This document shows positions 45,987 to 55,150 of a stretch of DNA of 64,000 nucleotides, one piece after another (within the stretch, counting starts at the first letter, position 1; each line of letters begins with the position of its first letter). Both the position numbers and the translations under genes were made by a program. The DNA is from Erwinia sorbitola (GTDB lineage Bacteria; Pseudomonadota; Gammaproteobacteria; Enterobacterales; Enterobacteriaceae): assembly GCF_009738185.1 (NCBI RefSeq), contig NZ_CP046509.1, positions 1,181,501-1,245,500 on the forward strand. The letters run 5' to 3'. The notes under the pieces were generated by a model. The model saw nothing but the letters and a program-made list of their open reading frames with translations, was not told the origin of the DNA and made no database searches.

Positions 45987-47114
45987 TTATGCGATCAGCT
46001 GTTCCATGATCCGCTGGTACATGCGGCTAAGAAGCTGCAAGTCAGCGGCTTTTACGCATTCATTGATTTTATGGATGGTGGCATTCACCGGGCCAAGCTC
46101 CACGACCTGCGCACCCATGCGGGCGATAAAGCGCCCATCGGAAGTGCCGCCGGTGGTCATCAGCTGTGGCCTGATCTCATTATAGTGCTCAACTGCATTG
46201 ACCACCGCATCAACCAGCTTACCGCGTGAAGTCAGGAATGGCTGCCCGGAGAGCTTCCACTCAATGCTGTAGCGCAGCTGATGGCGATCGAGCAGTTCTC
46301 CGACGCGCTGCTGAATCAGAACGTCGGTCAGCTCGGTACTGAAACGGAAATTAAACTGCACAAAGCAGTCACCGGGGATCACATTGTTGCTGCCGGTTCC
46401 GGCCTGTACGTTAGCAATCTGCATACTGGTTGGCGGAAAGAATTCATTGCCGCGATCCCACTCGGTGGCAACCAGTTCATTTAGCGCTGGCATCGCGCGG
46501 TGCACCGGGTTGTCGGCAAGATGCGGATAAGCCACATGGCCCTGTACGCCGTGAATCGTCAGATTGGCAGTAATCGAGCCGCGACGGCCATTCTTCACCA
46601 CATCGCCCACGACTTCAGTACTTGAAGGTTCACCTACCAGGCAGTAATCCATCCGTTCATTGCGGGCCATCAGCGCTTCCACCACCTTGACGGTGCCGTT
46701 TGTCGCACTGGCTTCCTCGTCGGAGGTAATCAGGAATGCCAGACGGCCTTTATGCTGCGGATGAGCAGCAACAAAACGTTCGGCGGCAACCACCATCGCT
46801 GCCAGCGAGCCTTTCATATCAGCTGCGCCGCGGCCAAACAGCATGCCGTCGCGAATAGAAGGTTCAAAAGGTGGGTTGATCCAACGGTTTGCATCACCGG
46901 TCGGCACCACGTCAGTATGGCCAGCAAAAGCCAGCGTTTCACCCTCACCGCGCCATGCCCAGAAATTCAGCGTATCGCCAAAATTCATCGGCTCAATGGT
47001 AAAACCCAGCGCCTGGAGACGGGCAATCAGAATTGCCTGGCAACCGGCATCATCGGGGCTGAGGGAAGGGCGACGAATAAGCTGCTGCGTCAGCTCAATG
47101 ACCGGACAGTGCAT
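45987..47114 (-). CDS. dapE: Succinyl-diaminopimelate desuccinylase
   Basis: 375 residues. Releases LL-diaminopimelate in lysine and cell-wall synthesis. Zinc ligands and catalysts of the M20 fold: GHTDVVPTGD (His66, Asp68), SDEEASA (Glu pair near 134) and the C-terminal HKINEC. Two bases after yffB, so one operon yffB-dapE-ypfN. Confidence 0.97.
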   Translation of the reverse strand: MHCPVIELTQQLIRRPSLSPDDAGCQAILIARLQALGFTIEPMNFGDTLNFWAWRGEGETLAFAGHTDVVPTGDANRWINPPFEPSIRDGMLFGRGAADMKGSLAAMVVAAERFVAAHPQHKGRLAFLITSDEEASATNGTVKVVEALMARNERMDYCLVGEPSSTEVVGDVVKNGRRGSITANLTIHGVQGHVAYPHLADNPVHRAMPALNELVATEWDRGNEFFPPTSMQIANVQAGTGSNNVIPGDCFVQFNFRFSTELTDVLIQQRVGELLDRHQLRYSIEWKLSGQPFLTSRGKLVDAVVNAVEHYNEIRPQLMTTGGTSDGRFIARMGAQVVELGPVNATIHKINECVKAADLQLLSRMYQRIMEQLIA

Positions 47115-47116
47115 AA

Positions 47117-47476
47117 TTATGACTTCTCCTGGATAAACGGCGTATAGGTGGCTTCACTGAAGCCCAGCAGCATAGAACCGTCTGGAGCGCAGAGCAACGG
47201 GCGTTTGATAATTGCAGGCTGCGACTGCATCAACTTGAGCGCAGTTGCTGGATTATCCACCGCATTGCGTTCTGATTCATCCAGTTTACGCCAGGTGGTG
47301 CCGCGAGTGTTGAGCAGCGCCTGCCAGCCAAGGGTATCAATAAAACGCTGGAGTAAATCAGCATCCAGTCCGTCAGTACGATAGTCATGGAACTGGTACT
47401 CCACGCCCTGAGCTTCCAGGTATTTACGGGCTTTTTTGATGGTGTCGCAGTTTTTAATGCCATAGAGCTTATACAT
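47117..47476 (-). CDS. yffB: ArsC/Spx-like protein YffB
   Basis: 119 residues from the ATG at 47476 (MYKLYGIKNCDTIKKARKYL), which has AGGA upstream; the longer frame has no ribosome site. ArsC-like thioredoxin fold with a single Cys in KNCDTIKKA. It may be a glutathione-dependent thiol reductase. First gene of the yffB-dapE-ypfN operon and last core gene before the rhs insertion. Confidence 0.92.
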   Translation of the reverse strand: MYKLYGIKNCDTIKKARKYLEAQGVEYQFHDYRTDGLDADLLQRFIDTLGWQALLNTRGTTWRKLDESERNAVDNPATALKLMQSQPAIIKRPLLCAPDGSMLLGFSEATYTPFIQEKS

Positions 47477-47797
47477 AATTATCCTGAGTTCTCTATATAC
47501 GTAAATGTTTGCTGTATGTACGAATCTCAAGTGACACTAAAGCACTGATGATAATATCCCTCGCCAAAAAGCCAGTCTTCTTGAGTACTTGCAAAACAAC
47601 ACTTAATCCCTTGATTGTAACAACTATGAACTCATAGTTGATAGTGGTAAGAGGGGGTGGAATGCAGAGCGCTTACAATCGCCCCTCACGTAATGTATTA
47701 ATTTTCATAAAATTACTACTTATTCCCTCATCGATTCATGCGCAACATTGTGGTAAATCTACCCCCTGTGGAAAAGGACTTTGCATGGAGCGCAGGG
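47477..47797. other. Junction between core genome and rhs locus
   Basis: About 320 bases with no convincing gene. It carries the yffB promoter side, a strong inverted repeat at 47621-47640, and the promoter side of the eagR-rhs operon. Confidence 0.5.
47621..47640. promoter_or_regulatory. Inverted repeat upstream of eagR-rhs
   Basis: CAACTATGA-AC-TCATAGTTG: nine perfect pairs with a two-base centre, 157 bases before the eagR start. Likely a binding site for a dimeric regulator; not recognised. Confidence 0.45.
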
Positions 47798-48232
47798 ATG
47801 ACCCGGATTTCAGCACCCCGTTGTATTTTCACGGAAGGCAGCATTACCCTGCCTGCCGGATACCGTGAACAGACCGTCAATATTTTGATTGCGCCATCAG
47901 GGCCATCTCTTAATATCTCCCGTGACCAGCTGCACCCCGGCGAAGACTTTGCCGCCTACCTGGCCCGCCAGCGTGAGGTGTTGCAAAAACGCCTGCGCAG
48001 GTACCAGTCCCTTGACGAACAGCCCGCCGTCCTGGGCGATGGCCTGCTCCACGGCATCACGCTGCTTTCCCGCTACCATCCGCAAAAGGGCCAGACCCTG
48101 TACCAGCGTCAGGCGGTATTCCCCGTTACGGCCTCTGACGTGCTGATATTCACGCTGGCGGGCTCCCGGGCCCTCACAGAACAGGATGAGGCTTTCTTCT
48201 CAGCCTGTCTGGACAGCTATCAGCATCCGTAA
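47798..48232 (+). CDS. eagR: EagR-type effector chaperone (DUF1795/DcrB-like)
   Basis: 144 residues from the ATG at 47798, with GGAG seven bases upstream; an earlier ATG at 47738 would add 20 residues without a ribosome site. The core FTEGSITLPAGYREQTVNILI, then LNISRDQL, LLSRYHPQKGQTLYQRQAVF and DEAFFSACLDSY is typical of DUF1795. EagR proteins wrap the N-terminal membrane helices of Rhs effectors so that they can be loaded on the type VI secretion spike. The rhs gene follows 36 bases later, which fits. Confidence 0.85.
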   Translation: MTRISAPRCIFTEGSITLPAGYREQTVNILIAPSGPSLNISRDQLHPGEDFAAYLARQREVLQKRLRRYQSLDEQPAVLGDGLLHGITLLSRYHPQKGQTLYQRQAVFPVTASDVLIFTLAGSRALTEQDEAFFSACLDSYQHP

Positions 48233-48268
48233 CCCCCCTCATTTCGACCAGGGACAGGAGCGAATACC

Positions 48269-51200
48269 ATGCCGGAAGCTGCGCGCGTCGGTGATGCCAC
48301 CGGCCATTCGGGGGCTCTCGCCGGGTTGACCGGCGGCACGATTCTGGGCGGGCTGATTAACGTCGCCGGGGGCATTCTGGGCGGCATGCTGTTTGCTGCC
48401 GGGTGTGCGTCTGCCTGCCTTGGCGTGGGCTTTTTGCTTATGGGGGCCGGGATTGCGGTTGGCATGGCGGCCAGCGCCCTGGGGGAAAAGGCGCGGGATG
48501 CCTGTGCCGGCGCCGGGGCCAGCCCGGTGAGCCCCGGCGGGACGATTATCACCGGCTCGGGCACTGTCTTTATCAACGGCAGGGCTGCCGCCGTAGCGAC
48601 GTTAAGCACCGCTGCCTGTGACAGGGACAGGACGCAGCAGGCGGCGCAGGGCTCTTCTTCCGTATGTATCAACGGTCTGCCAGCCGCCCGCAGGGGCGAT
48701 AAAACCACCTGCGATGCGACCATCCTCGCCGGTTCGTCCAGCGTGTTTATCGGCGGTGGCACAACGACCACGGAAAACATCAGCCCGGAAATCCCCGGGT
48801 GGGCCTATACCGTTTCAGACCTGACGATGCTTGCTGCGGGGTTCGCCAGCTTTGGTGGCGCCGCCGGCAAGGGGCCGGGGGCAGTTCAAACTCTGTTTGC
48901 CAGACTGCCCGGGGCCGGCAGGATGGCTGAAATCGCCTGCCGGCTGGCTCCATTAGCCATAGCGGCGTCGGTAGCCGGGGTTCTGGCCAACCCGGTAGAT
49001 GTGACTGGCGGGCAAAAATTCCTCAATGACGACGATGACCTGGACTTCACCCTCGGGGGGGAATTGCCACTGTTCTGGCAGCGTCGTTATCTCAGCAGCC
49101 ATGCGGCGGAGAGCGTACTGGGGCCGGGCTGGAGCCTGTTCTGGGAAAGCGAACTGCGGCAGGTGGACGAGGGGATCCTGTGGCGTAACACCTGCGGGGA
49201 TTTTATCCCGTTCCCTGAGGTACCCGCCGGCCATCGTACCTTCTGCCCCGATCAGCGGTGCTGGCTTACGCATCAGGAAGATGGCACGTGGTGTATCAGC
49301 GATGCCGGTGAACTGCGCTATCACTACCCGGCCTTCGACGCCGGGGGCCGGGCTCCCCTGAGTGCCGTCAGCGACAATGCCGGCAACCGGCAGTCATTCC
49401 ACTACAACGAACAACGGCAGATGGACATCCTCACCCTTACCGGTGGTCAGGCCCTGCGCTGTGAATATCACCCCGAACTCCACCGCCTCACTGCCGTGTG
49501 GCAGCAAACCGTGGCGGGTGAGGTGCAGCGCGTTCGTTACCAGTATAACGACGCAGGCCGGCTGGTCGCGGTGCAACACCGGTGCGGGGCCGTCATGCGC
49601 CGCTTTGGCTGGGATGAACAGAACGGTTTGCTGCTGTGGCATGAGAATGCCGCCGGGCTTCGCTGCGACTACCGGTGGCAGGAAATCGATGATATCTGGT
49701 GCGTCACCGGGCAGCACACCAGCGAGGGGGATGGCTACCGGCTGGCCTGTGATGAAGAACGCGGTCTGCGCACCGCCACCTTCCAGGATGGCAGTCAGGC
49801 GGTGTGGGAACTGGACGAACACCGTCGCGTCAGCCGTTACACCGACCGTATCGGTAATGAACATCAGCTACTATGGGACGAGGCCGGGCTTCCGGCGGGT
49901 TACCGTTCGCCGCTGGGGCATCTGCGCCAGTGCCAGTGGGATGAACTGGGCAGGCTGGCATCGGTCACTGATGCCGGTGGAGCGACGACGCGCTGGCAAT
50001 ATCAACGCAACAGTGACCGACAGACCTTCGTGTTCTGGCCGGATGGCCTGGCAGAGCGCACCGTCCTGGATGAACAGGGCCGGGTGGTGCAGGAAACTGA
50101 CCGGCTGTTGCAGTCAACGTACTACCACTATCCCCACGCCCGTACGCTGCTGCCAGACCGCGTCACTGATGCACAGGGGGGAGAGAGCCGGTTCAGCTGG
50201 AATAGCCGGGGGCAGCTCACGGGTTACACCGACTGTTCCGGCCGATCCACTGCCTGGCTTTATGACGGACTGGGGCAGATGGTCTCCCGCCGTGATGCAC
50301 TGCAACAGGAAACCCGCTACCAGTATAACGATGCAGGCCGGCTGGTCACCCTGACCCTGCCGGATGGCTCAACGGAACAGTTTGACTGGTCTGACGCCGG
50401 ATTACTGCTCAGTCATCAGCAAGGGAACAACCTGCCCCGCCACTGGCACTACAACGCGCGTGGGCAGACCCTGAGCGCGACAGACCGGCTGAACCGGGTT
50501 ATCCGTTATGACTATGACGCAGAAGGCAACCTTCTTAGTCTGGATAACGACAACGGCGGTGTCTATCGTTTTACCCGTGATGCGGAAGGCCGGCTACGGG
50601 AAGAACAACGCCCGGACGATACCCGTTACGGTTACGCCTACAATGCTGACGGGCAGATAAGTGAGGTGACTCAGCGCGGCACGGCAGACGGGAAAGGTCA
50701 ACGCCCGACGAAACCAGGCCACCTGACCTACGATGCTGCGGGTCGTGTGACTGAACGCCAGACGCAGACCGGGCGGGTGGTATATCAGTGGGATGTGATG
50801 GGTAACCTGCTTGGTGCCAGCCGTACACCGACGGAACAGGGGCTGAAGCTGGGTATCCGGCCCAATACCGTGAGCTTCGAGCGGGATGCGCTGGGCCGGG
50901 TGATCCGGGAGCATAACGGCGCTGAAGCACTGAGCTACCGGTATGATGCACTGGGCAACCTGACCGAACTGGGGTTACCGAATGATGACCGCTTCCGGTG
51001 GCTGCACTACGGCTCCGGGCACGTCACCGCCATCTGCTTCAATAATCAGATAATCAGCGAGTTTGAGCGCGATGCCCTGCACCGTGAAACCAGTCGCACA
51101 CAAGGGGCGTTGACACAACACCGGCAGTATGGCCGGCTGGGGCGTCGCCAGTGGCAAAGCAGTATCAGCCATCGCCTCACCGGTGCACTCACCTCCCCGG

Positions 51201-52456
51201 AGCAGGGGGTTCTGTGGCGGGCGTATCATTATGACGATATGCATGAGCTGGCCGCCGTGGAGGACGGCAACCGGGGAAGGGTGAGCTACGGCTATGATGT
51301 TGAAGGCCGGCTGCGCAGCGTCTGTACGGCACAGGGCGATCGGATCTCTGTGCATTACGATCGGGCTGATAACGCCCTGGTACTGCCATTACTGACGCCA
51401 GAAAGCTCACCGTCTGTCCGCGGCAGCCAGGCTTGCAGTGATAACCGGCTGACGGGGTGGGAACGATGGCAGTATCAGTATGATGCCTTCGGCAACATGG
51501 TGGTGAGGCGAAACGACGGACAGGTTCAGCACTATCGCTATGATGCCGATAACCGCCTGGTGGGGGCGAAAGGTGGCGGGCCGAAGGGGCTGTTTGAGGC
51601 GCAGTACCACTATGACGCGCTGGGCCGCCGGTCCAGTAAGGTGGTCACCCTCCGTCAGGAACGGCGTGAGACCCATTTCTTGTGGCAGGGGTTGCGGCTG
51701 CTGCAAAGTCGTACTGACGATCACCAGCAAACCTATTGTTACGACCCGAACGAAGCCTGCACACCGCTGGCCTGCATTGAACGGCACTACAGTGGGGATA
51801 AGATTTACTGGTATCACACCGATCTAAACGGCTCGCCACAGGAAGTGACGAATAAACAAGGTGAGATGGTGTGGTCGGGGCAGTATGGGGTGTTTGGTCA
51901 GGTGACGCGGCAGACCGACGCGATGTGGCGCAACTTCAGCCAGCCGCTGGGGGGATTCCGTCAGCCGCTGCGTTATGCCGGGCAATATCTGGATGAAGAG
52001 ACCGGGCTGCACTACAATACCTTCCGGTATTATGCGCCTGAGGTGGGCAGATTCACGACGCCGGATCCGATAGGGTTAGCGGGTGGATTAAATCTTTATC
52101 AGTATGCGCCGAATCCGCTGGGGTGGATTGATCCGCTTGGGTTGGCAGGCTGTGATGTAACTAGAGTTCGTCACTATACAAATAGAAAAGGTTCAAATGC
52201 CATAAAAGAGAGTGGTGTCATCAGAGCCCAAGATAATGGTCGTGTATATGTTGAACCTGTAAATAAAAAACCTATGGGCCAAGTTCAGGTTGAAACAAAA
52301 TATCAAATAAAGCCAGGGAGAGGTAGGGATTATATTGAAACCGATGTTCCAAACTCACAATTAGAGTGGATTACCAACCCGCGTTATCATACACAAGAGC
52401 TTACTGTAAAAGGTGATGTTGTTTTGGATAACTTCTCTGTAACTCAAAGGAAGTAA
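48269..52456 (+). CDS. PAAR-Rhs polymorphic toxin, T6SS effector with ART-HYD1-like tip
   Basis: 1395 residues. Hydrophobic N-terminal helices (about 19-72, Gly/Ala-rich) are the EagR-binding pre-PAAR segment. A PAAR domain follows (about 86-170) that caps the secretion spike, then a second hydrophobic stretch (180-240) and the YD-repeat Rhs shell (about 250-1290), closing with DPIGLAGG and WIDPLGL. The last 103 residues, from AGCDVTRVRHYTN, are AT-rich and are the toxin. VRHYTNRKGSNAIKESGVI, VYVEP and RDYIETDVPNSQLEW fit the HYD1-type ADP-ribosyltransferase fold. No T6SS structural genes are in the window. Confidence 0.88.
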   Translation: MPEAARVGDATGHSGALAGLTGGTILGGLINVAGGILGGMLFAAGCASACLGVGFLLMGAGIAVGMAASALGEKARDACAGAGASPVSPGGTIITGSGTVFINGRAAAVATLSTAACDRDRTQQAAQGSSSVCINGLPAARRGDKTTCDATILAGSSSVFIGGGTTTTENISPEIPGWAYTVSDLTMLAAGFASFGGAAGKGPGAVQTLFARLPGAGRMAEIACRLAPLAIAASVAGVLANPVDVTGGQKFLNDDDDLDFTLGGELPLFWQRRYLSSHAAESVLGPGWSLFWESELRQVDEGILWRNTCGDFIPFPEVPAGHRTFCPDQRCWLTHQEDGTWCISDAGELRYHYPAFDAGGRAPLSAVSDNAGNRQSFHYNEQRQMDILTLTGGQALRCEYHPELHRLTAVWQQTVAGEVQRVRYQYNDAGRLVAVQHRCGAVMRRFGWDEQNGLLLWHENAAGLRCDYRWQEIDDIWCVTGQHTSEGDGYRLACDEERGLRTATFQDGSQAVWELDEHRRVSRYTDRIGNEHQLLWDEAGLPAGYRSPLGHLRQCQWDELGRLASVTDAGGATTRWQYQRNSDRQTFVFWPDGLAERTVLDEQGRVVQETDRLLQSTYYHYPHARTLLPDRVTDAQGGESRFSWNSRGQLTGYTDCSGRSTAWLYDGLGQMVSRRDALQQETRYQYNDAGRLVTLTLPDGSTEQFDWSDAGLLLSHQQGNNLPRHWHYNARGQTLSATDRLNRVIRYDYDAEGNLLSLDNDNGGVYRFTRDAEGRLREEQRPDDTRYGYAYNADGQISEVTQRGTADGKGQRPTKPGHLTYDAAGRVTERQTQTGRVVYQWDVMGNLLGASRTPTEQGLKLGIRPNTVSFERDALGRVIREHNGAEALSYRYDALGNLTELGLPNDDRFRWLHYGSGHVTAICFNNQIISEFERDALHRETSRTQGALTQHRQYGRLGRRQWQSSISHRLTGALTSPEQGVLWRAYHYDDMHELAAVEDGNRGRVSYGYDVEGRLRSVCTAQGDRISVHYDRADNALVLPLLTPESSPSVRGSQACSDNRLTGWERWQYQYDAFGNMVVRRNDGQVQHYRYDADNRLVGAKGGGPKGLFEAQYHYDALGRRSSKVVTLRQERRETHFLWQGLRLLQSRTDDHQQTYCYDPNEACTPLACIERHYSGDKIYWYHTDLNGSPQEVTNKQGEMVWSGQYGVFGQVTRQTDAMWRNFSQPLGGFRQPLRYAGQYLDEETGLHYNTFRYYAPEVGRFTTPDPIGLAGGLNLYQYAPNPLGWIDPLGLAGCDVTRVRHYTNRKGSNAIKESGVIRAQDNGRVYVEPVNKKPMGQVQVETKYQIKPGRGRDYIETDVPNSQLEWITNPRYHTQELTVKGDVVLDNFSVTQRK
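51641..52086 (+). repeat. rhs core repeat, copy A (in the intact rhs gene)
   Basis: Almost identical to 54265-54710 in the orphan cassette; I count only a handful of mismatches. It ends at the DPIGLAGG junction just before the variable toxin tip and so can serve as a recombination site for tip exchange. Confidence 0.9.
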
Positions 52457-52457
52457 C

Positions 52458-52775
52458 ATGTTAAAAGAAAATGAGTCTATAACTTTAACCGGTTGTGAGG
52501 CTATTGATATTATAAAGGAGATAAACTATATCCTTGTCTCCCTGAATAATATAGCTCATCACTATTATAATGAGCCAACTATTACAGGTGCTCGACGGCT
52601 GGAATATGAAAGAGAGACAACTAACTTCATAGATAATAATAAAATAACTCATAAGTTAGCTGAGGTAAGGAGAGTTCTTTCTAGTAAGTTCAATGATGAG
52701 CTAGGTGATGATGATATGGACGATATCGAAAGGGAGACAGAAAAGACAAGGTACTGGGAAAAACCTGGAGATTAA
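52458..52775 (+). CDS. Putative immunity protein to the Rhs toxin
   Basis: 105 residues, acidic, helical, AT-rich, with no signal peptide. It starts one base after the rhs stop, with AGGAAG upstream, the usual place and size for the cognate immunity gene. No family is recognised. A GGGGAGA/TCTCCCC hairpin follows at 52786-52809. Confidence 0.75.
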   Translation: MLKENESITLTGCEAIDIIKEINYILVSLNNIAHHYYNEPTITGARRLEYERETTNFIDNNKITHKLAEVRRVLSSKFNDELGDDDMDDIERETEKTRYWEKPGD

Positions 52776-52785
52776 GAGTAAGGCC

Positions 52786-52809
52786 GGGGAGATCCGCTTG
52801 GGTCTCCCC
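52786..52809 (+). terminator. Hairpin after first immunity gene
   Basis: GGGGAGA and TCTCCCC flank a ten-base loop, ten bases after the stop; no T-run follows. Confidence 0.45.
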
Positions 52810-53123
52810 AGCTATTGTATCAGTTGCTATGCCAGCATATTCCCCTGCTGCACCCGAATCACCACCTGAAAAGGCATCAGGCTGATCGCTAGCGGTTGCC
52901 CGGTCAGGCCGCACTGTGTCAACCATCTCCTGCCAGATACAACTAGCCGTTATCCCGTATCCAGTTCGCGCCTATATGGGGATATTACGATGCTTCAATT
53001 AGTCTATATTTTCATTACCAATTGATTTTAAAGTGTTTTGTTCAGATAAAAACTATCACGGAAGGGCGGTAGCGTATAAACTACGATGTAAAATCCTTGA
53101 CCCATTACAACCCAAATAGGTAG
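52810..53123. other. Scar region between immunity gene and first orphan cassette
   Basis: No intact gene. The first part (to about 52950) is GC-richer, with an open minus-strand frame of uncertain meaning that may be another symE-like or core remnant. The rest is AT-rich filler. Typical of rhs loci after several cassette insertions. Confidence 0.4.
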
Positions 53124-53555
53124 TACGGCCCAGAGGTTGGCCGGTTCACGACGCATGATCCTATTGGGTTAGCGGGTGGATTAAATCTTTATCAGTATGC
53201 GCCGAATCCGCTGGGGTGGATTGATCCGCTAGGTTTGAGTGGTGATAAGGTAAACGTATATAAGGACGCGCCTTACCATGGTATTTTTGATAATTCAGTA
53301 AAAAGCCGAGCACCAATAAATGGTCAGACAGCCTTAGATAACTCCGTTCAAGTAAAACCAACATCACCAAGACGAGTTGGGGTTGATATTACTAATAATG
53401 AAATTGTTGTATTAGATAAAACTCGATCTTTAGCAGGTAATATAGATGAATATCATGGGAATGTACGTGATTGGGATGCTTTGGATAACAAGCAAAAATC
53501 TGCGTTAACCAGATTTGGTAAGGCAACAAGAAAAGGAAAAATTTGTGGTGAATGA
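53124..53555 (+). pseudogene. Orphan rhs tip 1 (silent toxin cassette)
   Basis: An open frame from a TAG at 53121 to 53555 begins with the end of the Rhs core (YGPEVGRFTTHDPIGLAGG, WIDPLGL) and continues into a toxin tip of about 107 residues from SGDKVNVYKDAPYHG. Key segments: SRAPINGQTALDNSVQV, SPRRVGVDITNNEIVVLD, EYHGNVRDWDALDNKQK. This pattern resembles the polymorphic toxin 17 (Ntox17) group found on Rhs and CdiA proteins, but I cannot confirm that. There is no start codon, so it is a reserve tip that needs recombination to be expressed. Confidence 0.7.
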
Positions 53556-53865
53556 AAATAAGCTACATTTAGAAAAACTACTTGATTCGGGTGAGTCAAG
53601 AAAAGTAACAGATACCCTTCTTTATATTGCCTATAATGTAAGTGATATAGAGTGGGCTGAAGAGCAGTTAATGAGGATGGCAAATGATTCTGACGATGAC
53701 ATTAGTGGATTGGCTTTAACTTGTCTGGGGCATTTAGCCAGAGTAAATGGGAAAATAGATAAAAATATAGTAATTCCTTTTTTGAAAGATAAAATGTCAA
53801 GTTCAAATGAGATGGTATCATCGAGAGCTAAGGATGCTCTTGATGATATTAATATGTTCACTTGA
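53548..53865 (+). CDS. Putative immunity protein of orphan tip 1
   Basis: 105 residues from a GTG at 53548 that overlaps the stop of the toxin tip. Helical, with HEAT-like segments (DDISGLALTCLGHLARVNGK, VSSRAKDALDDI). AT-rich. Position and size fit immunity to the adjoining tip. Kept intact while the toxin is silent, it would protect against kin that carry this tip. Confidence 0.65.
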   Translation: MNENKLHLEKLLDSGESRKVTDTLLYIAYNVSDIEWAEEQLMRMANDSDDDISGLALTCLGHLARVNGKIDKNIVIPFLKDKMSSSNEMVSSRAKDALDDINMFT

Positions 53866-53958
53866 AAATTGAGTATCAGGAAAGTGGATGTCTGAAAGAT
53901 GTTAGAAATTTTCCACTATGCTAGTAAGCTGCATCGGTAAAAATAGAATTGATCATAA

Positions 53959-53994
53959 AGCCGGAAAGATCCACCGATCCTTCCGGCTATTTTT
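53959..53994 (+). terminator. Terminator after immunity gene 1
   Basis: AGCCGGAA and TTCCGGCT stem with ATTTTT after it. Same design as the terminator at 55648-55684. Confidence 0.75.
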
Positions 53995-54023
53995 ATCCGG
54001 TTCGCCAGCTTCATCTCCCGCAG

Positions 54024-54147
54024 TTACTGGCGCAGGGCTTCCGGCTTACGCTTCAGGTCGTCCACTTTGCCACTCTCCGGAACCAGCACAATACCCCCGT
54101 CGGTTATTTTGACGGTGAGATGTGCGCCCATCTCAAATCCCGCTTCA
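54024..54147 (-). pseudogene. symE-like remnant, copy 1
   Basis: On the minus strand the frame IEAGFEMGAHLTVKITDGG, then IVLVPESGKVDD...EALRQ-stop, matches the C-terminal half of SymE-type toxins (AbrB-like fold). The N-terminal half is missing: upstream the sequence turns directly into antisense rhs core. Near copy of 55773-55895. Confidence 0.6.
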
Positions 54148-55143
54148 ATAACCAGATAAGCAGCGAGTTTGAACGCGATGTGCTGCACCGCGAGACCCGC
54201 TGCACCCAGGGGGGCGCTGACGCAGCACCGGCAGTATGACCGCCTGGGCCGCCGGTTAAGCAGGGAGGTGACCCTCCGTCAGGAACGGCGTGAGACCCAT
54301 TTCTTGTGGCAGGGGCTGCGGCTGTTGCAAAGTCGTACTGACGATCACCAGCAAACCTATTGTTACGACCCGAACGAAGCCTGCACACCGCTGGCCTGCA
54401 TTGAACGGCACTACAGTGGGGATAAGATTTACTGGTATCACACCGATCTAAACGGCTCGCCACAGGAAGTGACGAATAAACAAGGTGAGATGGTGTGGTC
54501 GGGGCAGTATGGGGTGTTTGGTCAGGTGACGCGGCAGACCGACGCGATGTGGCGCAACTTCAGCCAGCCGCTGGGGGGGTTCCGTCAGCCGCTGCGTTAT
54601 GCCGGGCAATATCTGGATGAAGAGACCGGGCTGCACTACAATACCTTCCGGTATTATGCGCCTGAGGTGGGCAGATTCACGACGCCGGATCCGATAGGGT
54701 TAGCGGGCGGGATAAACCTGTATGCTTATGCGCCGAATCCTCTTTCTTGGATCGATCCTCTTGGGTTAAAATGTACACCTCAACAGTTAGCCCAAAATAG
54801 AGCTAACGGAAAAGCGTGGGAAGCTAATGTTACTCAGGCTGCTCAGAATAAATATGGTGCAAATAATGTATTTGAGCAGGTCTATATTCGTCCTTTAGAT
54901 GCTAATGGTAATCCAGTTAACTACCGAGTTATTGTTGATAATGCAATAACATCACCTAATTCACCGGTTAAGTTAGTAGATGCAAAAGCATCTACAACGG
55001 CTCCATTCACGAAGAACCAAACGAAAGGATATCCTTTACTGTCCCAAAATGGAGGCATTATTGATAGCGGTCCTTTATCTGGAAAAACTATAGGGCCAAC
55101 AGGTGTGAACAGAATAGACCCAACAACTATTGGAAACTTGTAG
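54130..55143 (+). pseudogene. Orphan rhs tip 2: core fragment plus nuclease-like toxin
   Basis: Begins with an rhs core piece (SEFERDVLHRET), has extra G in a G-run near 54209 that shifts the frame, skips about 170 core codons by joining two LGRR motifs, then runs 98-99 percent identical to the main rhs up to DPIGLAGG. The open part covers 54169-55143. The tip of about 125 residues, from KCTPQQLAQNRANGKAWE, has NYRVIVDN, VKLVDAKAS, FTKNQTKGYPLL: Glu, Asp and D-x-K spaced as in PD-(D/E)XK nucleases. Without a native start it is probably a silent cassette. Confidence 0.75.
54265..54710 (+). repeat. rhs core repeat, copy B (in orphan tip 2)
   Basis: Partner of 51641-52086, same orientation, 2624 bases away. 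Recombination between the copies would delete the ART tip, its immunity gene and cassette 1, and fuse the nuclease-like tip to the intact Rhs protein. Confidence 0.9.
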
Positions 55144-55150
55144 GATTAAT

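Noticed and set aside
49362..50354. 330-codon frame inside rhs, plus strand
   Set aside because: Out-of-frame reading of the GC-rich YD repeats.
52690..52926. 78-codon minus-strand frame after the first immunity gene
   Set aside because: No start context and no recognisable family; probably scar sequence.
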